From NCBI RefSeq assembly GCF_963662255.1, contig NC_085053.1:2046001-2110000 (forward strand): a stretch of DNA of 64,000 nt, written 5' to 3'. This document shows positions 48,035-60,949 of the stretch, in pieces. The position numbers were made by a program, and so were the translations under genes. The notes under the pieces are model-generated. The model worked only from the letters and a program-made list of their open reading frames with translations, was not told where the DNA came from and made no database searches. This DNA is from Cinclus cinclus. Lineage: Eukaryota > Chordata > Aves > Passeriformes > Cinclidae. The first letter of the stretch is position 1, and the number at the start of each line of letters is the position of its first letter.

Positions 48035-48245
48035 ATAGGCTGGATATTAGGAAGAATTTTTTTTAATGCAAAGAATAATAAAGTACTGGAATGCTTTGCC
48101 TGGGGAGTCACCGTCCCCGGATGTGTTTAAAAAAAGTCTGGATGTGGCACTTGGTATCGTGGTTTAGTTGAAGTGTTAGGATGTGGGTTGGATTTGATGA
48201 TCTTGGAGGTCTCTTCCAACCTGGTCATACTGGGATACTGTGATC
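48035..48245 (+). mobile_element. CR1 LINE 3' fragment (plus orientation)
   Basis: The segment runs from GGCTGGATATTAGGAAGAA through GAGTCACCGTCCCCGGATGT and TGATCTTGGAGGTCTCTTCC to a degenerate 3' end at about 48245. This is the 3' region of an avian CR1 subfamily, here in the opposite sense to PBX1. Confidence 0.85.
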
Positions 48246-50350
48246 TCAAACCCTCCAGCTGCAATGACCACACCTTAAGGGAGAATTGCTGCATGGCCAT
48301 CTCCACCCAGCCTCCTCCACCCCACCACAGCTGGGACCATCTTCCAGCTGCTCAGAGCAGCAGAGGCAGAAGTAAAAAGAAAGCAGAGTGAGATTCATCA
48401 CTGCTCTGCTGCTGGGCCAGATTTGAGCAGAAGATGAGACCCAACTCACTGACCACAGTCTGGCTTGGCTCAGGGAAGCAGCATAATCCATGGAGAAAAG
48501 CTTCAGTCCCTCCAAGATAGCCTGTGCCAGGACTTCACCTTTTCCTGGTGGAGTTTGGGAGATGGACCCGAATCCCCACTGCAGCACCAAGAGAACAAAT
48601 GATCACTGAGGGACAGAATCTTCACTCAGGAAAATGAGGAGGACCTGGCGCTCCTCAGGGCTCCAGGCATGGACCTGGGGCTGCCTAAACCCTGCAGGAA
48701 CAAATCAGCAAACAAAGGATGGGACTGCTCCCAGGTCAGGTCCAGCCATAAACCCCCTCTGAATGGAGAGCTGGGCTGGGATCTGAGCAGTGCTTTGCAT
48801 ATGAATTCTGCTCGCTGAAAAGAAATGTGTTCTTTGAATGAGCTGAATCTGTTAATGAGAAGCTGGGGCCTCCAGAGCTCCTCTGAGGACAAGGGTCCCA
48901 CTTAAGTGCCCCAGGCCAAGCCCTGAAACCTGAGAACAAAGAGAGATTTTCTCCCAGAGGGAAGCTGCCTTTCCAGCCTGCTCCCCTCTCCAAAGGTCAA
49001 CTTCCCTGGACACACTGTCTGTAAAAGGCTGCTCAATGCACACAGTGGCTGGGGCATGAAAGCCCTTGGTGAAAAGACTGGCAGAAGCTCAGGTTGAAAA
49101 GCTGCATTTCAGATTCCCTTCTCCTGCCATCCTTCAGAAAAGATGACCTGTGAGCCTCCAACTCCATCCAAGGAAAGCTGGCTTGGAGCTTGTCAGATGG
49201 CAATGTCCCACTCAAGTCTCATCTTAGCTAAGTACTCTGAAGGTTACATTCATTCCTGAGAGTGCTGCCACTCTGCTGCCATGTTGATGGCCTTGCCATG
49301 AGCTAGATTCAGGATTTTGTACGATACAGGAAAGATCTTTCAGGTCTTGGAGCCAAGCCCTTGCATGGAATACACTCTTTCCTCCCTTTGTCTCTCCTGA
49401 AGTGGGCAGCACAGAACCACGACAGACATCTTTACAAAAGCCGGGGACAGACAGGGAGCTGCTCCCACTGCAGAGCTCCCTGCGGCCACGTCCTGTCCCT
49501 CTGCTGCCAAGGGACCTCCCCACCTCCCACCTACAGGCAGTTTTCTGCCTAGAATCACCATCCCATTTCCAGCACCATAGGAGCTGAGTGTGGCCCTTGA
49601 CACTCTTTTCCTCACTTGAAGGCAATCTCATTCCCTGGTGCTCAAAGGATGTGGCTGCAGGAGCAGTATATCCTTTTTTTTTTTTTTTTTTGTGCATGAG
49701 AACAAGAGGGCAACAAAAGAGAAGGGAGAAACAACTATTAAGCAAGGATTCTCCACCCAGTATAAAACCTCAGGGATGGGATTTGCAGTAGGAAACATAT
49801 GGCCCTGGCCAAGGGGAGATGGTAAGCACTGCTGAGTACAAGTGGATCAGAAGTGCTACCATGGGTCACAATCTCCTCTGAGGTTCAGCCATGGCCCAGG
49901 GTCTCTGCCTTGTGGAGGTTGGACAGTGCTAATCCCTGACAGACAGGGTCTCCTGCTCCACAAGCATTAGAAACCATCCCTCCACACATGGAACTCTTGC
50001 CAGCCATGGCAGCAGGCAATTCAAAACCTTCTCCATGAAAAATCTGAAAATAAGTTGTACACCTATGAGGATAGGTCAAGTGCAAAGCAAGAGCAGCAAC
50101 CACAGCCAAAGCCATCAGCAATCCCACCTCAACTCCTGTTGCATCCATTAACATGCAACATACTCATCACTGGACAATTTCAGGCACCCACTTTCAGTGC
50201 TACAGATGACACCAAGATGACAGGACCAGACTGAGCCTCCCTGGAGCCTGTATTCATGTCACCCCTGGGTGGTTTTGAAGTACCACAGCTCTCTTCTACC
50301 ACAGAACTACATGTTCCTTTTAACTCCTTGCAGACTTCCCTTACACGTAA

Positions 50351-50500
50351 GGTGGAGTCACCATCCCTGCAGGTATTTATAAGACAGGAAGATGTGGCTC
50401 TTAGGGGCAGGGTTTAGTGGTGGAGTTGGCAGTGCTGGGTTACAAAACGGACTCGATGATCCTGAAGGTCTTTTCCAACCTCAATGATTCTACGATTCTG
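50351..50500 (+). mobile_element. CR1 LINE 3' fragment (plus orientation)
   Basis: It contains GGAGTCACCATCCCTG, GATGTGGCTC, the GACTCGATGATC block and AGGTCTTTTCCAACCTC, then ends ATGATTCTACGATTCTG, a worn CR1 terminal repeat. It is short and 5'-truncated. Confidence 0.88.
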
Positions 50501-50814
50501 GGTCTTTCTCTCCACGCCATACACAGATCCCACCAAAACCCATCTGAATGCTCCTCCTCCACTTGGTTTCCACCACCACAGAGAGGCGAGGCTTGCCCAA
50601 AACTAGACACTCCCGTGGATGACGCCATCCTGAACCCAACTCTGCTGCGATCCAACGATGGTACCAAACAAACGAGCACATTTTTTGCACGATGCTCAGT
50701 CCCTCGCGCCACCGCGCCTACCTGCTGAGCCTGGCGTCAAACCCGGTCCTTGGGCGTGCCAGACAAAGCCCGACTCTTTGAGAGGCAACAGCCGGTCGGC
50801 AGCGTTTTAAGGCC

Positions 50815-51150
50815 AGAAAACAGCTCTGAACGTTCAGTTCCTTCTTTAAATAGAGGCCCCTTCTGTAAACGATCTGTTTGGACAGGAGGGAGAGTGCTGC
50901 AAGTCCAAGCGCTTGTGAAATAGGATCGGCTGCCTGCGCTCCCGCTCCATTCAAAACATGTGGGGGGAAGAAAGAAACCCAAAACTGGCGAGGCAAGACA
51001 GGAAGAGAGAACCCCCACACGTCCACGCTGCTGGGAGGGTGTGAGACGCCAGAAAAAATGGGGGAAAAAAAGTAAAAATAATCAATTAGTGGCATTTCTG
51101 TTTCGAGGCGCCTGCGTGTGTTTAATTATATTCCATGCAAGAGGCTGCTG
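50815..51150. promoter_or_regulatory. candidate conserved non-coding element in intron 2
   Basis: Unique sequence with AATAATCAATTAGTGG near 51075-51090 and TTTAATTATATTCC near 51120. The left part is GC-richer. Boundaries are uncertain. Confidence 0.28.
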
Positions 51151-51363
51151 ACGCACATTTCCATGCTGTGGGGCAGTGGTGTAACGGGATCCGGCTCTGC
51201 CTTCCACCTTGGACAACCCTGCTCAGGGTTTCACCAGCGACCTCACCCATCCCCATGGGCACAGGGGGCTCACACCCAGCCCCACCAGCCAGGACATGGA
51301 CACACAGCTCCCCCTGCTCCGGCGGGAGAGGCCCCGCCAGAACCGGTGAGGAGATTGAAAAGG

Positions 51364-51405
51364 GAGAAGAGAAAAAAAAAAAGAAAAAAAAGAAAAAAAA
51401 AAAAT
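51364..51405. repeat. A-rich tract
   Basis: A-runs broken by single G. Confidence 0.9.
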
Positions 51406-52079
51406 CTTTGCCCAACTCCGGCTGAGTCCCAGATCAAAGATCATCCCCAGCGAGGCCATCTGGTCCTTGTAAATGTAAAACCAAATTGAAAGCCCTGCCC
51501 TCACCTCCTCTGACTGCCTCGGCAATATTGCTTTTACCGGCCGGGATGGCCAAGGAGCTCGCAAAAGGCATCTGCATGTAATAGAGAGCCCCTGTGCAGC
51601 TGGGCTGGAGGCTTCCAACCCCCCTTTCTGTTAATCACCAAGCAGAGGTAAATGTTTTCTTTGGATCTCTAGGGGCCCTTTTATTCCTAGAGTCTTTGGG
51701 AAGAGTCCATGGCAGCAACCCTGGGATGGAGGACGGCTGTTCTGCATCGCCTTTGCTTCTCTGTGGCTGCACACCGGGTTGCTGACCCTGTCAACACTGG
51801 GAGGGAAGACAACCCCACCACCCCAAAAGCCATGCACAACCCTTCTTGCCCAGCCTAAGAAGGCTTCTCCTACCACCACTCCTGGCCTGGGATGCAAAGG
51901 GGGATGCAGAGCTCGGTAAATAAACAGCTAGAAAGAGGACTGAACTAAGCACGTCCAAAAAAGGGACATCTGAGCCAAAAATTCCTTGTGAAAAACCCCC
52001 TCCACTGCCGACCCTAAGACTCCAAGCTCAACTTGAAAGGCAAACAGGATCCGCTATGGAGAGAAGAAAGCTACACCGG

Positions 52080-52600
52080 ACACGTCTCAAAGAAGAGGCA
52101 GCTTGAGGAATTCTTAACCATCAAGCTTTATTGTGTTATTCCAACTAAGCACAGACAAAAAGACAAATCTCAGCTCCCTACTTTCATTTATAATTGAACC
52201 CAGTCCAGAAGGATGGAGCAAGTACCATCTGTAATGCAGAGTGCATTAGCAGCCGGCAGAATGAAATATTCAAATTACTGTAGGGTACCTCGCATTTCAA
52301 TGACAGGGTTACAAAAACCTGACTTGTAAGTGGAGATTGGACTGGAAGAACAGAAAGTTTGTTTCTCCAGTGAATGAATTAACCTAACAAAATGTTACTT
52401 TCAGGAAAAAAAAAAAAAAGCATTTGCATGGGTAATTCTGCTACATATCCCAACAGGCACACGAGAAAAAAAAATATTATTCTATTTCGCTATGCTAATT
52501 GATATGTTGTCCAGGGAGATGAAAAAACTCCTGTTAAAAAGGGCAAGGCTTTTCCTTTAGGCTGAAGGCACTGAATAAATAGACTTTAGTGTGCACAGCA
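52080..52600. promoter_or_regulatory. candidate conserved non-coding element in intron 2
   Basis: About 500 bp of unique AT-rich sequence with TTTATAATTGAACCC, AAATTACTGTAGGG, GCTATGCTAATTGATATG and GAATTAACC, plus an internal A-run at 52406. No coding frame of note. Confidence 0.42.
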
Positions 52601-53572
52601 TTTACAGGTCCCGTACACAGGGATGAGGGACAGCAGGAATGTGCATCCCTAGGCTGTGCCTGTGCAATACCTGCAGCCTTTTGATGTGTTGCACCATCTG
52701 AGTATGCAAATCACCCCTTGATTTTCGTGCTTGTGCCTGTGCTGGGATCCATTCGTTTTGATATCGTTAATCAGGGCTGCCGAAAAGCCTGACACAGTAA
52801 GTGGCTGTAGCCCCTAGCAGTAGTCAAGATAGAGTGACAGGCTCCATTTAAGATGTCACAGCATATAATAAAGTGTAAAACTATACTTAAAATAAACGAG
52901 ATAGAAACAATAAACTTGACTCTGGGTTTGAACTTTCTGGGAGAGCAGCAGAGAGATGTGAACATGTGTGTGTGCAAGCAGGCATGGGCCTGGGGAGGTT
53001 GGAGGGGACGGTCCCCCACCAGCCTGCTGCCCAGGTGACAGCAAGGGGAGCTGCCTCCTGCATCCTCCAAAGGATCCCAGCTTCTCAGCAACTCTAACGT
53101 GACATCCAGTCTGCATATGGGACATCTCTGGCATTTCTGGATATAAATATGTAAAGAAGGAGGAGGAAGACAAGGAGTTGTAACTGGGATTTGTGAGGGA
53201 CTGAGGGAAAGGCCATGACATGGTGGGCATGTGGCTCCATCAAGGAGAACACTGAAGGACTGAGCTTTCCTTCTGGCAGCTCCCCAGAGAAGAAGGCATT
53301 TACCCACCTGAATGGAGACTGGGACAAGCCATTCCAAATCACTCTTCCATCCTGGGAACCCAGGGAGCATCACCAGCTCCTGGCCACGCTCCCAGGATAT
53401 CCTTCCTCTTTACGCCTGGATGATAATGCTAGGATGGGAAGGAGAAGCAGCAACGTCCTCAACATCTCCATGCTGGGCTTGGCCATGTGCCTCAGGACCA
53501 GGAGACACAGCAGATGCTGGGCAGGGAGGGCCCTGGCAGTATGAGGCTCAGTCCCATGCAAGGTGGCACTGG

Positions 53573-53586
53573 GTGGGGGGGGGGGT
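53573..53586. repeat. poly(G) tract
   Basis: A run of G followed shortly by a run of A. Confidence 0.85.
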
Positions 53587-53689
53587 GATACTAAAAAAAA
53601 AAACAAAGCCCCATTTCACTCCCCAAATAACTTCTCTGCACCCCAAAACCTCCTGCGTGGCTGACAGCAGCTCTCGGTGCTGAGACAAA

Positions 53690-53830
53690 CCAGTCGCTCT
53701 CTGTCCTGCTAAGCAGTTAAATTAGAGAGTATTCAATTAATAACAGCTGAATATTCTGTCACATTTAGGAAGATGTATGGTAAGACAAGCGAGTTGTGAT
53801 GTCTGTGACAGAAATGATAGAAGTTCTCCC
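53690..53830. promoter_or_regulatory. candidate conserved non-coding element in intron 2
   Basis: Contains GTTAAATTAGAGAG, TCAATTAATAACAGC, TTCTGTCACATTTAGG and CTGTGACAG. Confidence 0.36.
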
Positions 53831-54394
53831 GACACAGCCTGGCAGATACTTGGCTGGAGGAACCGCTTGCTCTCATGGACTCCAACGTCAGCACAGACAC
53901 CAGGCCCAGCGCCTCCTTCAAAGGAGAGACACTCCAAATTGCATGGGAGAACCACTGCCAAAATGGCTCACAGGCAGCTCCCTCCCGCCCTCCTTCTGGA
54001 ATCCATCTGAGATGCAGGGACAAGACCCTGCAGAAGACCTTGACCAAGAAAGGTCCGAGGCAGAGCCTGTAGCTCCCACGTGGCAAGCAGCACTCAGCAG
54101 AAGCTCAAAGCCTCCCTTGCTGCCCAAACACCACCCTGGAATGCTCTTCCCAAGATCCCTCAGTTAACACTTCTCCAAAAGGAACTGCGACCATACCCCA
54201 GGCAACCCACATCAGCAGGGACCAGGGCAGCGCTAGCGTGACCCCCTGACCATGGATGAGCACTTGCTGTCCAGTAGGACATTCTGCACTCAATTAATGG
54301 ATGCTCTGTGGTCAGGGGGCACACACAAGGGGCAGTGCTTTTGAGACTTCCTCCTTTTTTTCTGGGGGGTTGTTTTTCACTGGTGTTGTTTGAG

Positions 54395-54600
54395 AACACA
54401 ATTTTGTTGCTAAGAAACTATCTTCATATTGCTGGGAGAGCAAAGACAAAGCAACCGTCAAAATAACACCCTATTTTGACAGTAGCCAGATCGTAACCAT
54501 AAATGATCCATTTTCCCTGCTCTCCTGTATGCTCATTAATGTGATCTAAATACCATAATCCCATATATATCCCACACTCTGTATGTTAACATGCACGGTG
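54395..54600. promoter_or_regulatory. candidate conserved non-coding element in intron 2
   Basis: Unique AT-rich sequence with a perfect 9-bp inverted repeat (GTCAAAATA / TATTTTGAC, 54457-54480) running into TGACAG, plus CTCATTAATGTG. Confidence 0.43.
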
Positions 54601-55193
54601 CTGAGACCCCATGTGCAGGGGGCCCCATTGCATCTGTTCATCCCCAAGTAAAAGCTGAAAAAAAATCACACCGAAGAAGAGGAGGGGGATCCCCAGGGAG
54701 GCCCCATGGCCCCCTTCTAGGAAGGAACATGGCACAAGGTCTTTAATCAAGAGATACATGAGCAATAACCAGGAGAAGGTAAGAGCTCGGCCACAACAGA
54801 TGCCAACAGCCCTGGGTGAGGAGAAATCTGTCAGTTTTGGGTCTGTTGGGTGAGTTTGTTGGGGCTGCTTTTAAGCCCCAGGGGTGAAAGCACAGGGGGA
54901 AAATAAAATCCATTCACTGCTTGGTTTTCAGTGTATCTAGGCCTTTTGCTGCTTTTAGAGTGGAGAGATCCTGTCACATTGGGGAGACTGGAGCACACTA
55001 TCACCTTGATTTAGGTATATATTCCCAAGCCAGATCCTCAGGATGCTGAAAACCACTTTGCCAACAGATCCTCTTCCTAGGGCAGGAGGGCATCACCTTT
55101 GCTGCCAGAGCAGCTCTGGCCCCTCTTTGCTGCTCCTGCTGCAACCCGGATGAGCCCCATAAATGGTGTGAAAAGAAACGTATTTGCCTTCCT

Positions 55194-55200
55194 CAAAACA

Positions 55201-55231
<31 letters not shown>

Positions 55232-55261
55232 CAAAACAAAACAAAACAAAACAAAACAAAA
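55194..55261. repeat. (AAAAC)n pentanucleotide microsatellite
   Basis: About a dozen units, nearly perfect, in PBX1 intron 2. Confidence 0.97.
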
Positions 55262-58084
55262 TCAGCACAGGGGCAAAGGCACGTTCAGGGCAGCAGCAGC
55301 TGCAGGAAGGCACTTCTTAGTCTGATCCAGGACCCTCCAGGATAATGCATGAGGCTAAAAGGTCTGGTGGAAGCAGTGAGGTGCCCTACCTGCACCAAAA
55401 GCAAGAGGAAAGCCCATGGCCTGTTTGCCACAGATCTGCTGACACTGATTTAAGGGCAGAGGGAAAGGCAGGTAAAAGATGAGGCTGAAAACTGCAACCT
55501 GTTGTGCTATGGCAACCCTGAAGGGTCTCCTGTGTTTTGGCAAACTCCTGGTACAAGAAAGGATGTCTGGAGTCACAGCACAGCTGCACTGGCTTTTCCC
55601 TCCCTGACAGGGCAGCAATTATGGAGTGGCCACCCTCAACCACCACCCACCCTGGCAAAAACCAGCTTGAGAGCCGACCAAGAGCATGAGCCCACTGCCA
55701 GAGAGGGATCACCTTGCTCTGATTTACACCCTTCTGATTTATACCCCTGCACTGGTGCGGCAGCAATATCTGCAGGCAGGGATCACCAGGGCTTGGATGA
55801 GCAGCTCATGCCTTGAGTGCTTCCTAGGGCAAATAAGGAAGAAAACTGAAGCTGTGGGAAGCAATCCTGCAATATCTGGGTTGTTTTTTATCTCCCCTGG
55901 GCCAGCTGGAGCATGGCTCTGGCTGATCCCTTGCTTCTGCATGCACCCCAACCCCAGCCCAGCACCGAAGGGCCCATCTCCCATGGAGCAGCAGCTTGCC
56001 ACGTGTGCTTTCCCTGCCAAAAGCCCGAGCTCCACCCCACAGTAGGAGAAAAAGGGAAGGGCGAGAAGAGCTCTGTTGAAACCCACCAAAGCCTGAGCAT
56101 TTCCCTGCAGCAGAACAAAGCCCTTGGAAATCTCTCCTCCGCTTGGGTCCCCCGACCCACATGAAAGCAGCATTTTTCTGGGCTAATTACACAGGCTGCT
56201 CTGAGCCTCCTGGCAGAATCCGAGCTGCAAAGGCAGACATCAAAGGGCTCCCAACTTTAATATAGAGAGCAAAGACGGGGCAGTCCACGGGAGATGTCTC
56301 CCTGTTGCCTGCACTGGCCACCTGGGAGGAATGTTGGAGGTGCCTCAGTTCACAAGACCCCCCCCAGTGAGGAAAAATTGGAAGAGTGGCACAGTTTTTA
56401 TTTGCATGGAAGGGTCCCAGAAGGCCCAGGCAAAAAGCTGGAGCAGGTCCTTGCAGGACCAACCGTGGTCCCAGCAAAGCTTTCTGAAGCCTCCTCCATT
56501 CAACAGAAGGACCAGCTGTGGAGTCTGTCTGCTGTCTGGGGTAGGCAAGTTGTGGGGCACTGGATAGAGAGACCAAGGTCAAGCTGTGGAAAAGGGTGGG
56601 ACAGATTCACTGCCACACATGTGACAGGAGTAGCTGCCATCACAGCTGGTCCAAGCACCAGCTCCAGGCATTGCACACCTCATTTTCTCCAGAACCAATG
56701 TACCCATTGCACCTGGAGCTTCTGACACGGCATTTTCCAAACAGGTAACTCCCCCTAAACAGCAACTTTCTGGAGGAAGCCTTTCAAGCAGAGTCACAGG
56801 CTGTGCCTGCAGCTCCTGATGGACAAGAAACCTGAGTTCTGCTGCTTCCTGCTGACTTGGGAGAGAGAAGATGCCTTTGCTATCCCCTGCAGTAAAGTGA
56901 CACCAGCCCCAAACCACCAGCACCCCATGGCCATCTCTCCTGCTCCTGGCCCTGAAAGTGGCCAACTCTCCTGGCCAGGACAACCCAGTGTGCCTGGCAT
57001 GACCTGCATCAGAGATGACCGGGGAAGATGAAGCCATCCTACCAGCTCCTCCATCCCCATCTTTCCTCCCCTCCTGTGGGCTTCACAAGGCCTTGCAGCA
57101 CAGAGATATCTCCAGAACAGCAAAGCATGACCAGAAAAGCTATAGGTCTTCTTCAGGCTCTGATCCTTCCATGGGCAGAAATTACCTGAGAGTGCTGCCT
57201 CAAGACATTTCTGCAGTGTCTTGGTAAAGGAAAGGGGCAAGGAAATCCTCAGGGAATGTTCCAACCTTTGGGAAGATCCGCACGAACAAAACAGTTGCGT
57301 GAGGGATGCTGGCCAAGCTTCTGAACCCATCCTGGGTCTCCTCACTTCTCCCCCAGCCCTGGCTCCAGGGGCAAGGGGCCAAGGCAGAGGGCTGGACCAC
57401 ACCCCAGATTCCTCCCGGAGAAGAGAAGGAAGACGATGGGGCCGGGCGTGGGATGCCAGAGGAAGGTGTCAATTAAAGCAATGAGGGCCTGGGCATCCCT
57501 GTGGCTGACAGGAGGGCTGAGCATAGCTGACAGCCGGAGCTCCGGCTGGGCCGGCTTCCCCTTCTCGCTCACCGGAGCGTGCTCCCCCCCTGCACCCCCG
57601 GCTCCCGGGCGGGCACCGGCAGCGGCCTGGTGTCCCCTGCCCTGCCCCCAGAGATGCTCCCGACCATGGGAATTATCTTGATTTGGGGTTTAAGCAGGCC
57701 ACAGGCAGCCTGGAGGCGGATGGCGGCGGAGCGGCGGGGGCCGGGTGGGATGGCACAGGGAGGCGCTGGGTCCTGCTGAAATAACTAATGAGCACTGCAA
57801 GGTCTCGGCCCCTAATCAGGATGGCATTACTAGAGTGCTGGGATGCTGGGTAGGTGGAAATCCAGCAGACACTGCATCTCTGCTTCTCCTTGCCTGCCCC
57901 CAGGAAGCACATCCAGGGAGCCCCTGCTTCCCGTCCTGCCTGCCCCCTCCCTGCAGGCTCAATCTGATTATTGCTGATACACATCTCCTCCTGGGCTCCA
58001 AAACACGCTCTTCCCAGCTGAAGGATTCGCAGGGACAGGGAAAACTTGTCCTGATTGCAGCGTTAATGGTCGTGTGGCCCATGT

Positions 58085-58330
58085 CATCACCGGAATGGCC
58101 TTAGGGGGAAAGCTGATGGGTCTCTGAAATCATCAGGACTACCCCACCTCATCTTGCTCCCCTTATTAAAACCATTCATCCTGGGAGCTAAATGAATATG
58201 TTTCATCTTCAAATGCTGAGACACAAGAGCAAGCAGGCAGAGATCTAATAGAACAATACCCATCTAATCATGCCAATTTTTCTCTCCCATCCTGCCTTCA
58301 TATTACACGCGTGGCCACGAGACCAGGCCG
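58085..58330. promoter_or_regulatory. candidate conserved non-coding element in intron 2
   Basis: Contains GAAATCATCAGG, CTTATTAAAACC, GCTAAATGAATATG and TCTAATCATGCC, ending at a GC-rich boundary. Confidence 0.35.
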
Positions 58331-58429
58331 GGGCTGCAGGCGATGGGTGAAGATGGGGCACAGCCCACCCCTGGCTTGGCTGCCACCATCACACCTCATG
58401 TCCCCCCCTCTGCCGTGATGGAAAAAGCC

Positions 58430-58735
58430 CCAGGACTTTTAAAACTAATAAGGCAGATAGATATGGAGCCTAACAAGTCTAAGGGAGCCAGGGAAGCGGG
58501 GCAGGCCCTGCGCCACCAGCAGACACTTGTTTCCCATGGGAGCGCTACACGCTGCACTGTCCATGAATCATTCCGGCGCTCCTTCCCGCATCCACCACAG
58601 GTTCTCCCATCTCCTGTTCCCTTAGATATAGGGCTGCTTTCCTCCCTCGTCTGCTAAAGCACCTTTTATGCTAAAGCATAACAGTTTCGCATCTTTCATG
58701 CATTAAGGGACTTCAGTATAACTGGGGACAGGATG
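58430..58735. promoter_or_regulatory. candidate conserved non-coding element in intron 2
   Basis: Contains TTTTAAAACTAATAAGGC, TTTTATGCTAAAGCATAAC (a near palindrome) and TTTCATGCATTAAGG. Mixed composition. Confidence 0.3.
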
Positions 58736-59094
58736 GTGGAGGACACTGCAGGTGGGAGCATCAGCAAAGGTTGCATTCATCTGTTGCATCTTCCCAGAGC
58801 CTGCCGGAGACGCCGCTGGCCTCCCCTTCCTAACCAGCGTTTGCACAGCAAATCCCTGCTCTATCTAATTATTAATGATAATAACGGTGGCTGGCTTGCT
58901 GGATGGCATCTGGAGCCCTGCCATGCCTGCCCACCAGCCTGGGGAGGGCCGGGCAGGGCGTGGGTGATCCGTGGGGCGAGGGTCATGGCCAGGGGCCAGC
59001 CGGGGGGGGGGGGTGGCCACCGGCTCGGGATGGCCCCAGGCACCCAGCGGGCCCACCCAAGCTGCCGTGGTTGTGTTCAATGCTGTGGCAGGCT

Positions 59095-59340
59095 TCATAA
59101 GGCTCCGCTCTTTGACTGGCGTTGAGTTTATGTGAAAGTAATTAACAGTAATTAATCCTTAATTACAGTAATTAGCCAAGTCGCAGTAAATTAAACCACA
59201 TCTGGAGCAGATGAGGGCTTCCGAATGGGAGGCTAGTGCAGGCGACAATTGGAGAGATGCTGAATTCATCTGACAGCATCTGATTAAGGCTACCTGTTGC
59301 AAGCAGCTCATTTGCATCGTGTTTTTGTTTGTGTTTGGCA
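59095..59340. promoter_or_regulatory. candidate homeodomain-dense element in intron 2
   Basis: Four TAATTA/TTAATT cores fall within about 40 bp (59139-59175), including the perfect palindrome GTAATTAATCCTTAATTAC at 59148-59166. GCTGAATTCATCTGACAGC and CTCATTTGCATCG follow. Confidence 0.5.
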
Positions 59341-59644
59341 CTAACCCTTTTTGCCAGGCACCCCTCCCACACCCATTCCCCCTGCCCCCTTCCACATCCC
59401 CACCTGGGGATGTGCGAGCAGCAGCTCTGAGCCAAGAGCCGAGGGTCTCCCACCATCCCCACCTGGTGGGAATGAGCCGGCACTGGGCTAGGGAGCTGCT
59501 CCAGGGAGCAGGAACTGCTCAGGGCATGGGACACGAACCACCCATTCCACAGGCAGGGGGTCACGGAGCAGGATGGAGGCAGAGAGATGGAGGCAGCTGG
59601 CTCAACTCCTCAGCTTCCCTGCATCTTGTGTTGTAATAGCTACA

Positions 59645-59714
59645 GTAATAATAATAACAATAACAATAATAATAATAATAATTATTATTATTATTATTAT
59701 TATTATAATAAAAA
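59645..59714. repeat. (AAT)n(ATT)n palindromic microsatellite
   Basis: ATA/AAC units become (AAT)n and then switch directly to (ATT)n, forming a self-complementary arm pair of over 20 bases each. Confidence 0.95.
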
Positions 59715-60949
59715 AGACCAGAACTCCAAATGGGAGCACATTAGCAAAAAGGGGCAGGTTACTATTAATACCACTCAGCGTTTACCCAGTGCCTTTGCTG
59801 ATGTTTAGCCATGCTCACATGGAGGGAGAAATCCTGCCCTTCCCTTTCCTCCTACAATGGAGAAAAAAGCACAAGATGGAGAGGTGAAACAGGCTATGGT
59901 TTGTTGTGTTGGAACACTGAAACAAAAGCTCAGGGAGCAAGTTGTGGTGGCCTGACTTTGTTTTGTGCCTTCCTCCCATATGGCCAGGATGTACGGTTGA
60001 CTCTGAGCTATTAGAAAAGTACTGGGGAAAATTCATAAAAATATCTTAAACATTCCTGCTCCTCAAACTGTGTCACTCACCAGCACTCCACACCCTGGGA
60101 TTTCCATCAAGGCAGGGAGATGCCAATGGGATTTCAAACACCGAATTGCAACCATGATGGTCCACAAGTAATTGCCTGATTTCAGTAGGTATTGCAAAAG
60201 CTTCAGGGCTTAATTGCATGCAATTAATGAGCATGAAGGTCCTGTGTAGCTTGCCTTTCCATCATACAGTACAAGGTGCATGGCTGGTGTATCCAGGCTC
60301 CTGAAACCTACACAGGGAGTGTTAAAAACTCCTTCAATACTGAAATATTGTCTCTCCTCTGGAAATAAAACCATTCAGGATTGCCAAAGCCAACAGCTGC
60401 AACAGGCCCTGGAAATGATCAGAAGAACCTCATTTAATGAAACATGAAAATGAGCCACATTCGCCTCTGACTGCAAAATAAAAGCAACCTTTTGAATTTC
60501 CTGCTGGCATAAGAGCCTAGAAGGAAAAAAAAAAAAAGAAAAAAAAAAAGTGGCTTCTCCACCTCTGCTTTTACTCTGGGCAGGATTGCCCTGTACCACT
60601 GAAAACCAACCCAGCAAGTGCTGGAACAGCTATGAACCAGTCAGTGTGTACCAACTGCCTGGACAGAAATACACTTTTCTGTCCCTGTTTGGGGGGGAGA
60701 AAGGGGAAAAAGGGGAATTCACAGCTTTCCTCCTCTCTCTCTCAAGAAGAAATGTGATGTCCCAGGGCCAAATGGAGCGGGGAAGATTAAACAAACTAAA
60801 GTGATGCTGCACCAAATCTCCCCCTCCTGACCCACACAGGTCCCTAGACATGGATACTGCTCGAGATGGCTGTGCCTGGAGCAAGAACAATGTGTGCCAA
60901 CCAGGGAGGAAAGGATTTTACAGCCAACTTTAAAAAGTGGGGAGAGGTC

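Noticed and set aside
57530..57780. Possible CpG-island promoter in intron 2
   Set aside because: GC-rich for only about 250 bp, with no downstream exon or start that could be supported.
59573..59887. Frame with a long isoleucine run
   Set aside because: Translation of the (AAT)n(ATT)n microsatellite.
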